Source: Flavobacterium sp. (GTDB lineage: Bacteria > Bacteroidota > Bacteroidia > Flavobacteriales > Flavobacteriaceae). Taken from it: 40,923 bases of DNA. Where the stretch lies: assembly GCA_025351785.1 (NCBI GenBank), contig JANXVF010000067.1, forward strand, positions 1 to 40,923, read 5' to 3'. A program made the translations under genes and the position numbers. The stretch's first letter is position 1, and every line of letters begins with the position of its first letter. The notes below the pieces were generated by a model. It was not told the origin of the DNA and searched no databases. It saw only the letters and a list, made by a program, of their open reading frames with translations. Of this stretch, positions 24,908-33,427 are shown in pieces.

Positions 24908-25783
24908 ATGAAAACATTAACTGTTTTTACTCCTACTTTTAACCGAGCATATTGCTTGGGAATTTGTTATGAAAGCTTAGTAAACCAAACTAGTCAAGAT
25001 TTTGAATGGTTAATAATTGACGATGGCTCTACAGACAATACAAAAACTTTAGTTCAAAGCTGGATTGATCAAAATAAAATTAAAATAAGATATCATTTCA
25101 AACAAAATGGTGGGATGCACACGGGTCACAACGAAGCACATAAATTAATCGAGACCGAATTAAATGTTTGTATCGACTCAGATGATTTTATGCCAAATGA
25201 TGCTATTGAAAAAATAATTTTATTGTGGCGAAAATTCGGAAGTGAAAAATATGCAGGACTTGTAGGACTTGATGCCACAATTGAGGGAAAAATAATTGGG
25301 GTTCCATTTCACGAATATTTAAAAGAATGTACCTATACTGAGTTGCAGCCAAAATATAAAATAACGGGAGACAAAAAATCGGTTTATAGAACAGACGTTA
25401 TTAAAAAATATAAAGAATATCCAGTTTTTGAAGGAGAAAAATTTGTTCCGTTATATTTACCAATAGTTATAGATCGAGATTATAAAGTACTTTGTTTTAA
25501 TGAGGTTTTTTGCATTGTCGATTATCAAAATGATGGATCTACTCTAAATATTTTTAAACAATACATCAAAAATCCTAAAGGATTTGCACAACAACGAAAA
25601 ATTTTGATGGAGTATGTTCCTTATTTATCGGTAAAATTTAGAAATGCAATTCATTATGTTTCTAGTAGTTTATTTTCGAGCAATTTAAATTTTATTAATG
25701 AATCTCCCGAGAAATTTTTGACATTGCTTGCAATTTTCCCAGGTATTATTCTGTATGGTTATATTAAATATCGAAATCGATAA
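24908..25783 (+). CDS. Glycosyltransferase family 2 protein
   Basis: A 291-residue GT-A inverting glycosyltransferase. The nucleotide-binding start VFTPTFNRAYCLGICYESL, the LIIDDGSTDNT motif near 36-46 and the metal-binding DXD-like CIDSDDFM near 87-94 are all present. There is no membrane helix except a weak hydrophobic stretch at the C-terminus (LLAIFPGIILYGYI), which may lie on the membrane. It follows the previous gene by 13 bases. The sugar specificity cannot be read from the sequence. Confidence 0.9.
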   Translation: MKTLTVFTPTFNRAYCLGICYESLVNQTSQDFEWLIIDDGSTDNTKTLVQSWIDQNKIKIRYHFKQNGGMHTGHNEAHKLIETELNVCIDSDDFMPNDAIEKIILLWRKFGSEKYAGLVGLDATIEGKIIGVPFHEYLKECTYTELQPKYKITGDKKSVYRTDVIKKYKEYPVFEGEKFVPLYLPIVIDRDYKVLCFNEVFCIVDYQNDGSTLNIFKQYIKNPKGFAQQRKILMEYVPYLSVKFRNAIHYVSSSLFSSNLNFINESPEKFLTLLAIFPGIILYGYIKYRNR

Positions 25784-25836
25784 AATTAAAAATAAATTTT
25801 CGCAAAATTATAATCAAATAGGCAAAAATTCAATAA

Positions 25837-26931
25837 ATGAAAATTACAATTTTATATTTAGGCAGACTTGGTGCAGGACCTGTTTATACTCTCGAAATGG
25901 CCAAAGCTTTGGCTGTAAATCACGAAATTCAATTAATTTTGTCTGAAAGTATTGAAAATAAAACTGTCTGGAATACTACTTTTGAAAACCATAAAAATGT
26001 TAGCATTAATTATTTTAAAACCTACACAGACAAGAAAAGTTTTATTGTCAATTCTTTAAATTATAAAAATTATCACCAAATTATTAGTGCTATAAATCGT
26101 TTTAATCCAAACGGAATCTACGCATCATTTGTTCACTTGTGGTGTCCAGTTTTGTATTTTTTCTTAAAAAAACATAAAATTTTTTCTACAATACACGATT
26201 TAAAAACTCATGTTGGCGAAAGCAAAATATTGTATCCATTGTATTATTTAAGTATAAAATTGTCTAGTAAAATTATTATTTTAAATACTAGAGATATACC
26301 GAACGCTCAAAAATTAGGTTTTAAAAAATCGGATATTGCAGTAATACCTCATGCAAGTTTTGGGTATTATAAAAAAAATCACACTACAACTTTGAGAATT
26401 TTAAATAACTCTTTTTTATTTATTGGTAGAATTGAAAAATATAAAGGGATTGGATTGCTATTGGATGCTTTTGCTATTGTAAAAATAAAATTTCCAAATT
26501 TAAAAATAGTCATTGCAGGTCAAGGCGATTTAACTTCATATAAAAAACAAATAGAAGCACATGAGTCAAATTTAGAAATCGTAAACCATTGGCTTACAGA
26601 GGATAATATCGGAGAATTATTATTAAAATGTGATTTTGTAGTGCTTCCTTATATCGATGCTAGTCAATCTGGAATAATTCCATTAGCTTATGGATGTGAA
26701 AAAACAGTAGTCGCTACAGATGTTGGAGCTTTGGCTGAGCAAGTTCCAGCGAATGTTGGTATTCTTGTGGAGCCAAATTCAGAATCAATCGCAACTGCAA
26801 TAATAAAGCTATATAGCTCAGAAGATTTAATTTTTGAGTTAGGAAAAAATGCCTTAAATTATGCTCAAACAGAGTTGTCTTGGCAAAAATCTGCTCAGTT
26901 ATTAGAGGAATTTATTATCAATTCAATATAA
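25837..26931 (+). CDS. Glycosyltransferase family 4 protein
   Basis: A 364-residue GT-B enzyme. It starts with ITILYLGRLGAGPVYTLEMA and has FLFIGRIEKYKGIGLLLDAF at about 188-207. The late site VLPYIDASQSGIIPLAYGCE replaces the usual EX7E motif, a variant I know from several family-4 subgroups. VVATDVGALAEQV follows as expected. It should add one sugar to the lipid-linked intermediate. It is the last gene before a 130-base spacer that holds an internal promoter and a palindrome. Confidence 0.87.
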   Translation: MKITILYLGRLGAGPVYTLEMAKALAVNHEIQLILSESIENKTVWNTTFENHKNVSINYFKTYTDKKSFIVNSLNYKNYHQIISAINRFNPNGIYASFVHLWCPVLYFFLKKHKIFSTIHDLKTHVGESKILYPLYYLSIKLSSKIIILNTRDIPNAQKLGFKKSDIAVIPHASFGYYKKNHTTTLRILNNSFLFIGRIEKYKGIGLLLDAFAIVKIKFPNLKIVIAGQGDLTSYKKQIEAHESNLEIVNHWLTEDNIGELLLKCDFVVLPYIDASQSGIIPLAYGCEKTVVATDVGALAEQVPANVGILVEPNSESIATAIIKLYSSEDLIFELGKNALNYAQTELSWQKSAQLLEEFIINSI

Positions 26932-26990
26932 ATTCTAAATTGTTTACTTTTTATTAGCTACTTTTATTTTTATTCAGTTAATTTTTTTAA

Positions 26991-27013
26991 ATTTCAATAT
27001 TATGTATTGAAAT
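26991..27013. promoter_or_regulatory. Perfect palindrome overlapping a -33 box, possible operator
   Basis: A perfect 9-base-pair inverted repeat ATTTCAATA (26991-26999) / TATTGAAAT (27005-27013) has a 5-base centre. No T run follows, so it is a poor terminator. It covers the TTG (27007-27009) of the promoter ending at 27041, a place where a regulator could block transcription. Confidence 0.35.
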
Positions 27014-27041
27014 AAAATTAAAATAAGAACCCATAAATTTG
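27007..27041 (+). promoter_or_regulatory. Internal promoter before the pgl block (TTG-N24-TAAATTTG)
   Basis: The -7 TAAATTTG at 27034-27041 fully matches the consensus. A TTG at 27007-27009 lies 24 bases before it, one more than the usual maximum. The next gene starts at 27062. Confidence 0.45.
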
Positions 27042-27061
27042 AAATAAACTTAGTTGATTAC

Positions 27062-28213
27062 ATGAAAAAAATTATTCGAACTTCAACTATTGCACTATCA
27101 TTAAACGTTTTACTTAAAGGTCAATTAGAATTTTTAAGTAAAAAATACGAAATTATTGCTGTTTCTGGTGATGACTCAAATTTACAAGATGTTCGAGTTA
27201 GAGAAAAAATAAGAGTTATTAATGTTTCTTTTGAAAGACAAATTTCGCCTTTAAATGATTTTGTTTCATTGATTCGATTATATTTTTTATTAAAAAAAGA
27301 AAAACCTTTAATTGTACATTCCATAACACCAAAAGCTGGTTTGATATCTATGATTGCAGGATATTTTGCAAATGTTCCCATACGAATTCACACTTTTACA
27401 GGCCTAATCTTCCCTACCAAAAAAGGATTTTCGAAACGACTTTTAATAGTAATGGATAAAATTTTATGTCGTTTTGCAACTAATATTTATCCTGAGGGTC
27501 AGGGAGTTAAAAACGATTTAATTCAATATGAAATTACAAAAAAGCCACTCAAAATCCTTGCTTTTGGAAATGTAAATGGAGTTGATGTTAATTATTTTAA
27601 TCCACAAATTTTTTCTGAGGAACAGAATTTAACTTTAATGCAATCTTTAAATATAAAAAAAGATGATTTCGTTTTTATATTTGTTGGACGATTAGTAAGC
27701 GATAAAGGAATTAACGAGTTAGTTTTTGCATTTAAATCATTTCAAGAGGAATATCAAAATTGCAAATTGCTACTTGTAGGAAACCTAGAAATGGACTTAG
27801 ATCCAATTAAAAATATAACCTTGCAGGAAATAAAAAGTAACCAAAATATCGTAGATGTAGGATATCAGTCCGACATTCGCCCGTATCTTGCTATTGCAAA
27901 TTGTTTAATATTTCCTAGTTATCGGGAGGGTTTTCCAAATGTTGTTATACAGGCTTGTGCGATGAATTTGCCTTGTGTAGTAAGCAACATTAATGGATGT
28001 AACGAGATCATAAAACACAATCATAATGGAATTATTATTCCTGTTAAAAATGAAAATGCTATTTTTGAAGCCATGAAATTAGTTTTTACAGATAAATATC
28101 TTTATCAATCATTACAAAGTAAAGCTAGAGAAAGTGTAGTCTCACGATATGAACAATCTTTAGTTTGGAAGGCATTAGAACAAGAATACGAAAGTTTATT
28201 AGAGCATGTATAA
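27062..28213 (+). CDS. Glycosyltransferase family 4 protein (PglA/CapM-like)
   Basis: A 383-residue GT-B enzyme of the PglA/CapM/WbpH kind, which often adds the second sugar onto a lipid-linked diacetylbacillosamine or related residue. Seen are VHSITPKAGLISMIAGYFA (about 81-99), HTFTGLIFPTKKGFSKRLL, IFVGRLVSDKGINELVFAF and PSYREGFPNVVIQACAMNLP. In the last the second glutamate of EX7E is Gln, as in other members I know. It overlaps the PglC-like gene by 8 bases. That supports the idea that it acts on the product of that enzyme. Confidence 0.88.
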   Translation: MKKIIRTSTIALSLNVLLKGQLEFLSKKYEIIAVSGDDSNLQDVRVREKIRVINVSFERQISPLNDFVSLIRLYFLLKKEKPLIVHSITPKAGLISMIAGYFANVPIRIHTFTGLIFPTKKGFSKRLLIVMDKILCRFATNIYPEGQGVKNDLIQYEITKKPLKILAFGNVNGVDVNYFNPQIFSEEQNLTLMQSLNIKKDDFVFIFVGRLVSDKGINELVFAFKSFQEEYQNCKLLLVGNLEMDLDPIKNITLQEIKSNQNIVDVGYQSDIRPYLAIANCLIFPSYREGFPNVVIQACAMNLPCVVSNINGCNEIIKHNHNGIIIPVKNENAIFEAMKLVFTDKYLYQSLQSKARESVVSRYEQSLVWKALEQEYESLLEHV

Positions 28214-28808
28214 AATTTTTATAAAACCATTATTTGATTTTATCGCAAGTTTAATAGGACTAATTATTTTGTCCCCAATTTTCATTTTTGTAGTAATTTT
28301 GCTGTGCATTGCTAATAACGGTAAACCCTTTTTCTTTCAGTTGCGACCCGGAAAGAATAGTAAAGTTTTTAAGATTGTAAAGTTTAAGACAATGAATGAT
28401 AAAAGAGATGCTTCTGGAAATTTACTTTCTGATGCAGCACGGTTAACAAAGATTGGAATTTTTGTGAGAAAAACTTCTTTAGATGAAATGCCACAGTTAT
28501 GGAATGTTCTCAAAGGCGACATGAGTTTAATAGGGCCTCGACCTTTGTTAACAAACTATGTTCATTTGTATTCTGATTTTCAAAACAGACGACATGAAGT
28601 AAAACCTGGAATCACCGGTTTGGCTCAGGTTAACGGAAGAAACGCAATTTCGTGGGATGAAAAATTTAGGTACGATGTGCAATATGTCGATTCTATATCT
28701 TTTGTTTTAGATTTTAAAATATTTTTTAAAACCATATTAAAAGTCATCAATAGTGATGGAATATCAGCTACAAACGAAGCTACAATTGAACCATTTAATG
28801 GAAAATAA
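28206..28808 (+). CDS. pglC: PglC-like phosphoglycosyltransferase (initiating sugar-phosphate transferase)
   Basis: A 200-residue monotopic enzyme that would transfer a sugar-1-phosphate, probably N,N'-diacetylbacillosamine phosphate, from its UDP form to undecaprenyl phosphate. This starts repeat-unit assembly. A re-entrant membrane helix lies at about 12-36. The catalytic Asp-Glu pair is D93-E94 in TSLDEMPQLWNVLKGDMSLI, followed by GPRPLL (110-115) and KPGITGLAQVNGRN (133-146). The length is that of small PglC rather than of WbaP/WcaJ, which carry extra helices. The start overlaps the previous gene, and the stop overlaps pglD by 11 bases. Sugar identity is inferred from the neighbours. Confidence 0.88.
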   Translation: MYKIFIKPLFDFIASLIGLIILSPIFIFVVILLCIANNGKPFFFQLRPGKNSKVFKIVKFKTMNDKRDASGNLLSDAARLTKIGIFVRKTSLDEMPQLWNVLKGDMSLIGPRPLLTNYVHLYSDFQNRRHEVKPGITGLAQVNGRNAISWDEKFRYDVQYVDSISFVLDFKIFFKTILKVINSDGISATNEATIEPFNGK

Positions 28809-29418
28809 AATACAATTATATGGTGCAAGCGGTCATGCAAAAGTTATTGTAGATATTTTACAAAACAACGGTATTCATATTGAAAATATAATTGATGACA
28901 ATCCAAAATCAAATAATTTGCTCGGTATAGAAGTTATTAAAACTGATAAATTTGATTTCAATTTTTTTGATAATGCTATAATTTCAATTGGAAATAATAA
29001 AGTAAGAAAAAAAATATCGATTAAATTTGATATAAACTATGCTAATGCTATTCATCCTAAAGCACAAATTTCTAATTTTGCAAAAATAGGAGAAGGAACA
29101 GTTGTTATGGCTGGCGCAATAATTAATCCCGATACAAAAGTTGGTAAGCATTGCATTATCAATACTGGAGCGATTATAGAACATGATTGTTTTATCGAAA
29201 ATTTTGTACATATTTCACCCGGAACAACATTAGCGGGCAATATATCAGTTGGAGAAGGAACACATGTAGGAATTGGTGCAACCATAATTCAAGGAGTAGT
29301 AATAGGAAAATGGGCAACAATAGGAGCAGGTGCAGTTATTATAAGAGATGTTCCAGATTATGCAGTAGTAGTTGGAAACCCTGGCAGAATAATAAAATAT
29401 AATCCTAAAGATGAATAA
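28798..29418 (+). CDS. pglD: PglD-like UDP-sugar N-acetyltransferase
   Basis: A 206-residue acetyltransferase with a short Rossmann-like N-terminal domain (IQLYGASGHAKVIVDILQNN) and a C-terminal left-handed beta-helix. The likely catalytic histidine is H129 in NTGAIIEHDC. Later hexapeptides (GNISVGEGTHVGIGATIIQG) lead to DYAVVVGNPGRIIK. It would acetylate the 4-amino group of UDP-4-amino-4,6-dideoxy-GlcNAc. I chose ATG 28798 (MENKIQLYG) over an upstream in-frame ATG at 28753, because the standard N-terminus begins there. It overlaps pglC by 11 bases and pglE by 8. Confidence 0.88.
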   Translation: MENKIQLYGASGHAKVIVDILQNNGIHIENIIDDNPKSNNLLGIEVIKTDKFDFNFFDNAIISIGNNKVRKKISIKFDINYANAIHPKAQISNFAKIGEGTVVMAGAIINPDTKVGKHCIINTGAIIEHDCFIENFVHISPGTTLAGNISVGEGTHVGIGATIIQGVVIGKWATIGAGAVIIRDVPDYAVVVGNPGRIIKYNPKDE

Positions 29419-30544
29419 CACTAAAATTTGGTTATCCTCACCACACATGGGAGGAAATGAACAAAAATATATAAAGGAAGCGTTTGATACAAACTGGGTT
29501 GCGCCATTAGGGCCAAATGTAACTGGTTTTGAGAATGATTTAGAAAAATATATTGGTCAAAATTCTTTCGTCGGTGCTTTAAGTTCTGGAACTGCTGGTT
29601 TGCATTTAGGTTTAATATTGCTAGATGTTAAAGTAGGTGATTTTGTAATTTGTCAAACCATGACATTTTCGGCATCGGCAAACCCAATAGTCTACCAAGG
29701 TGCAACACCTGTTTTTGTAGATAGTGAAAAAGATACCTGGAATATTTGTCCAGAAGCACTCGAAGTTGCTATAAAAGCTTGTATAGCAAAAAATAAAAAG
29801 CCCAAAGCGATTATAGCAGTTCATCTTTATGGAATGCCATTTAAAGTTGATGCGATAACAAGTATTGCTTTAAAATATGAAATTCCAATATTAGAAGATA
29901 GTGCAGAGGCACTGGGAAGTCTTTATAAAGGTAAAAAGTGTGGCACTTTTGGCGCCTTAGGAGTTTTATCTTTTAATGGGAACAAAATTATAACTACATC
30001 GGGTGGTGGTGCTATTGTTACAAAAAATTTAGAACAAAAAAATAAAGCTATTTTTCTTGCAACCCAAGCTCGCGATAATGCACCTCATTATCAACACAGC
30101 GAGATTGGATATAATTATAGAATGAGTAATATTTGTGCAGGAATAGGTCGCGGACAGATGGAAGTTTTAGATCATCATGTTACCTTGCGAAGAGAAATGC
30201 ATAATTTTTATAAAAATATTTTTGAAAAATTTGACGGAATTGAAGTTTTCTCAGAACCAAATGATGATTTTTTTTCGAATTACTGGTTAACAGCTATTAC
30301 GGTAAATCCTAAAAAAAATGGTGATAAAACGAGAGAAAACTTACGTTTATTTTTAGAAAAAGAAAATATAGAAAGTCGACCATTATGGAAACCCATGCAT
30401 TTACAACCAATATTTAAAGACGCTCCATATTATGGAGGATCTACAGCCGCTCAATTATTTGAAGATGGATTATGTTTACCATCAGGATCAAATTTGACCG
30501 AAATTGAAAAACTTCGAATTGAAAAACAAATAAATTTATTTTAA
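29411..30544 (+). CDS. pglE: PglE-like aminotransferase (DegT/DnrJ/EryC1/StrS family)
   Basis: A 377-residue PLP-dependent sugar aminotransferase. It would convert the 4-keto sugar made by PglF into the 4-amino sugar, using glutamate. Seen are VGALSSGTAGLHLGLILLDV (about 54-73), the PLP-stacking part FSASANPIVYQGATPVFVD, ILEDSAEALGSLYKGKKCGT (about 160-179) with the pyridine-binding aspartate, and the Schiff-base lysine K192 in SFNGNKIITTSGGG. Its order directly after pglD and before pglF fits the bacillosamine pathway. It overlaps pglD by 8 bases. Confidence 0.9.
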   Translation: MNNTKIWLSSPHMGGNEQKYIKEAFDTNWVAPLGPNVTGFENDLEKYIGQNSFVGALSSGTAGLHLGLILLDVKVGDFVICQTMTFSASANPIVYQGATPVFVDSEKDTWNICPEALEVAIKACIAKNKKPKAIIAVHLYGMPFKVDAITSIALKYEIPILEDSAEALGSLYKGKKCGTFGALGVLSFNGNKIITTSGGGAIVTKNLEQKNKAIFLATQARDNAPHYQHSEIGYNYRMSNICAGIGRGQMEVLDHHVTLRREMHNFYKNIFEKFDGIEVFSEPNDDFFSNYWLTAITVNPKKNGDKTRENLRLFLEKENIESRPLWKPMHLQPIFKDAPYYGGSTAAQLFEDGLCLPSGSNLTEIEKLRIEKQINLF

Positions 30545-30603
30545 GTTTTTTTTAACAACTTTTTTTAAACTAACTTTACTTAAATTATTAATTAAATCAA
30601 AAA

Positions 30604-32601
30604 TTGAATTCAAAACAAAAAAGAAATTTAAAGTCAGAGCTAGGTAACGTCTTTTCTGAAGTTAGTTTAGGTTTTAATCTAAAGAATCTTGGTTATCTGC
30701 CTAGATGGCTGATATTATTTTTTGATATGATAATCATAGTAGTAACTGGTATTATCACATTTTTGTTGTTTCAAGGATTAAAACTTCAGTATATTCCAAA
30801 AGAGCATATTGCTTTTGGGATTATTTTTTATTTGTTAGTAAATGTTTTTTTCTTCTGGCTATTCAGAACTTATTCTGGAATTATTAGGCATTCATCATAT
30901 ATCGATGCTTTAAAACTTTTTTTTTCACAGTTTTCAACATTTGTGGTTCTTTTAGTATTAAATTTTCTCATTGTTATTTTAAATAAACAGAAAGTTTATA
31001 TGACTACGGGAGCATTTATAAATACAATACTTTCGTTTAGTTTTTTGTTTTTTTATCGAATAATTGTCAAACAATCTTTTGAAAAATTTTTTGGCGATTC
31101 GAGTTTGATAAAAAAAACAAATGCTATTATTTTTGGTTCTGATGCAAATGCAACAGCGGTAGCAAATGCGTTACTTGCAGAAAATCCTCGAAGATTTAAA
31201 TTGCTGGCTTTTATCGATAAAAATAATCAAAATACTTCTAAACGAATATTGAATTTACCCATTTTACATTCAAAGAAAAGTATCGCTGTTTCCATGAGAA
31301 GTCTTAAAGCGGAAGCTTTGATAATAGCTGATAATAGCTTAACAAAAGACGAAAGATTAGCTATTGTAGATGAGTGTATTGATTATGGGTTTAAAGTTTT
31401 TACTATTCCTGTAGTATCAGATTGGGATGATCAAAAAGAAATTTCAAAAAACATCAAAAATTTTGAAATTCATGATTTATTAGAACGAAAACCAATAGTT
31501 TTAGACACAAACTCTATTTCGGCTAAATTAAAAGGAAAAACTATTTTAGTTACTGGTGCTGCTGGATCAATTGGAAGCGAAATTGTTAGACAAGTATTAA
31601 ATTTTTCTCCTGATAAAATTATAATATTAGATCAAGCTGAAACGCCACTGCACAGTTTATGTTTAGAAATTTTACAGATGGATCATACTATAGATGTAAA
31701 AAATGTAATTGCAGATATTAGAAATTTTGATGTTTTAGAAAAGATTTTTCAAACCTATAAGCCAAATTTAGTATATCATGCTGCAGCGTATAAGCATGTC
31801 CCTATGATGGAAGAAAATCCAAGTCAGGCAATTTTCACAAATGTTTTAGGAACTAAAAACGTCGCCGATTTATCACAAAAATATAAAGTAGATCGTTTCT
31901 TGATGATTTCTACCGACAAAGCTGTAAATCCGAGTAGCGTCATGGGTGCTAGTAAGCGTATTGCAGAAATGTACGTTCAATCCAAACATTATAAAAATAA
32001 AAAGTTAAATCCAGATCAGTACACCAAGTTTATAACCACTCGATTTGGAAATGTACTCGGATCTAATGGGTCGGTTGTGCCACTATTTTCAAAACAAATT
32101 CAAGAAGGTGGACCAATAACTATAACTCACCCCGAGATAATTAGGTATTTTATGACTATCCCTGAAGCCTGTCAACTTGTACTTGAAGCTTGCTCGATGG
32201 GAAATGGTGGAGAGATTTATATTTTTGATATGGGAAAACCAGTAAAAATTATTGATTTAGCAAAAAAAATGATTCGATTAGCAGGTTTTATTCCAGAAAA
32301 AGATATTAAAATTAAAATTGTTGGTTTGCGACCTGGCGAAAAATTGTATGAAGAGTTGTTGAATGACTCGGCAAAAAATTTAGCAACTCATCATGAAAAA
32401 ATAATGATTGCCGAAGAAAAATCAGAAAAATTTGATGTTATTTCAGACACAATAAATTCTCTTATTTTACTGTCTAACGAAGGTAACAATGATCAAATTG
32501 TTTCAAAAATGAAATGGTTAGTGCCAGAATTTAAAAGTTTAAATTCAGAGTTTCAAACGCTAGATATTGAAGTTAAAGATTATTATGTTTACACTAAATA
32601 G
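30604..32601 (+). CDS. pglF: PglF/WbpM-like UDP-GlcNAc 4,6-dehydratase
   Basis: A 665-residue membrane-bound nucleotide-sugar dehydratase, the first step of UDP-diacetylbacillosamine synthesis. Four hydrophobic helices lie at about 34-56, 70-88, 106-128 and 137-155. A CoA-binding-like Rossmann fold follows (AIIFGSDANATAVANALLAE at about 174-193), and the catalytic SDR domain begins at KGKTILVTGAAGSIGSEIVR (310-329). ISTDKAVNP (about 435-443) and MGASKR (447-452) carry the active site. The SDR tyrosine is replaced by Met (M447), as in other large dehydratases of the WbpM/PglF type. The start is TTG 30604: a stop lies only four codons upstream and no ATG is near. The gene precedes the export genes. 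Confidence 0.92.
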   Translation: MNSKQKRNLKSELGNVFSEVSLGFNLKNLGYLPRWLILFFDMIIIVVTGIITFLLFQGLKLQYIPKEHIAFGIIFYLLVNVFFFWLFRTYSGIIRHSSYIDALKLFFSQFSTFVVLLVLNFLIVILNKQKVYMTTGAFINTILSFSFLFFYRIIVKQSFEKFFGDSSLIKKTNAIIFGSDANATAVANALLAENPRRFKLLAFIDKNNQNTSKRILNLPILHSKKSIAVSMRSLKAEALIIADNSLTKDERLAIVDECIDYGFKVFTIPVVSDWDDQKEISKNIKNFEIHDLLERKPIVLDTNSISAKLKGKTILVTGAAGSIGSEIVRQVLNFSPDKIIILDQAETPLHSLCLEILQMDHTIDVKNVIADIRNFDVLEKIFQTYKPNLVYHAAAYKHVPMMEENPSQAIFTNVLGTKNVADLSQKYKVDRFLMISTDKAVNPSSVMGASKRIAEMYVQSKHYKNKKLNPDQYTKFITTRFGNVLGSNGSVVPLFSKQIQEGGPITITHPEIIRYFMTIPEACQLVLEACSMGNGGEIYIFDMGKPVKIIDLAKKMIRLAGFIPEKDIKIKIVGLRPGEKLYEELLNDSAKNLATHHEKIMIAEEKSEKFDVISDTINSLILLSNEGNNDQIVSKMKWLVPEFKSLNSEFQTLDIEVKDYYVYTK

Positions 32602-32623
32602 AGCAATATTTAAAGACTTTTAA

Positions 32624-32631
32624 TATATTTG
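32624..32631 (+). promoter_or_regulatory. -7 element for the wza/wzc-like genes
   Basis: TATATTTG fully matches TAnnTTTG, 28 bases before the ATG at 32659. It suggests that the export genes have their own promoter. No -33 TTG at the usual spacing. Confidence 0.45.
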
Positions 32632-32658
32632 CCCCTGCCTTAAAAATACAACAATTTT

Positions 32659-33426
32659 ATGAAAAACTGCCAAATCTACATATATGTAATTTTTGTTATA
32701 ATAGTAACATCTTGTGTCCCCAAAAAAAGTATTGTATATTTTCAAGGAAATCAAAATTTTGATAATCCGTCTTCAAATTATGAGCCTTTAATACAAAATG
32801 ATGATATGTTATATATTAATATTTCGTCAGACGAACCTGTAGCATCAGAACCTTTTAACCTTGAGAATCAAGCCACATCTGGAGCTGCAAATAATAGTTT
32901 TGCAATTCAAAAACAAACTTATTTAGTTGATAATTTTGGTAAAATTGATTTTCCAACACTTGGCTCAGTCGATGTTGCTGGATACTCAGTAAATAATTTA
33001 AAAAAATTACTAAAACAAAAATTAGCACCTTATTTTGTTAAAGATCCAGTAATTAATATTCGAATAATGAACTTTAAAGTATCTGTTTTAGGTGAGGTTT
33101 CTAAGCCAGGAATAATAAATGTAAATAGTGAGCGGTTTACAATGTTAGAAGCAATTTCACAATGTGGTGATCTGACTTTATATGGTAAGCGCAACAATAT
33201 TTTGGTAATAAGAGATTTTCAAGGCATAAAAACCTATAACAGAGTTGATATTACAAAAGCAGATTTTGTGAATTCGCCTTTTTATTATTTAGACCAAAAT
33301 GATGTTATATATGTAGAACCAAAGAAATCAAAAATAGATTCAACAGCAATAAGCACAAACGTTGTAACCATATTTTCAATATTAGGTTTTGGATTAACAC
33401 TTTTCTTAATCTTAAAAAAAGCATAA
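32659..33426 (+). CDS. Wza-like polysaccharide export lipoprotein
   Basis: A 255-residue outer-membrane polysaccharide-export protein. The lipobox is VTSC with C19 as the acylated residue. The export domain starts near SIVYFQGNQNFDN. It includes YLVDNFGKIDFPTLGSVDVA (about 92-111) and the SLBB-type part VSVLGEVSKPGIINVNSERF (about 138-157), then DVIYVEPKK. A C-terminal hydrophobic helix (about 231-251) ends it, as is common in Bacteroidota versions, and may contact the Wzc partner. It sits one base before the wzc-like gene. It would form the exit channel for the polymer. Confidence 0.9.
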   Translation: MKNCQIYIYVIFVIIVTSCVPKKSIVYFQGNQNFDNPSSNYEPLIQNDDMLYINISSDEPVASEPFNLENQATSGAANNSFAIQKQTYLVDNFGKIDFPTLGSVDVAGYSVNNLKKLLKQKLAPYFVKDPVINIRIMNFKVSVLGEVSKPGIINVNSERFTMLEAISQCGDLTLYGKRNNILVIRDFQGIKTYNRVDITKADFVNSPFYYLDQNDVIYVEPKKSKIDSTAISTNVVTIFSILGFGLTLFLILKKA

Positions 33427-33427
33427 C

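Noticed and set aside
29245..29448. Cys/Tyr/Asn-rich minus-strand frames within pglD and pglE
   Set aside because: They are reflections of the hexapeptide-repeat coding sequence and overlap secure genes.
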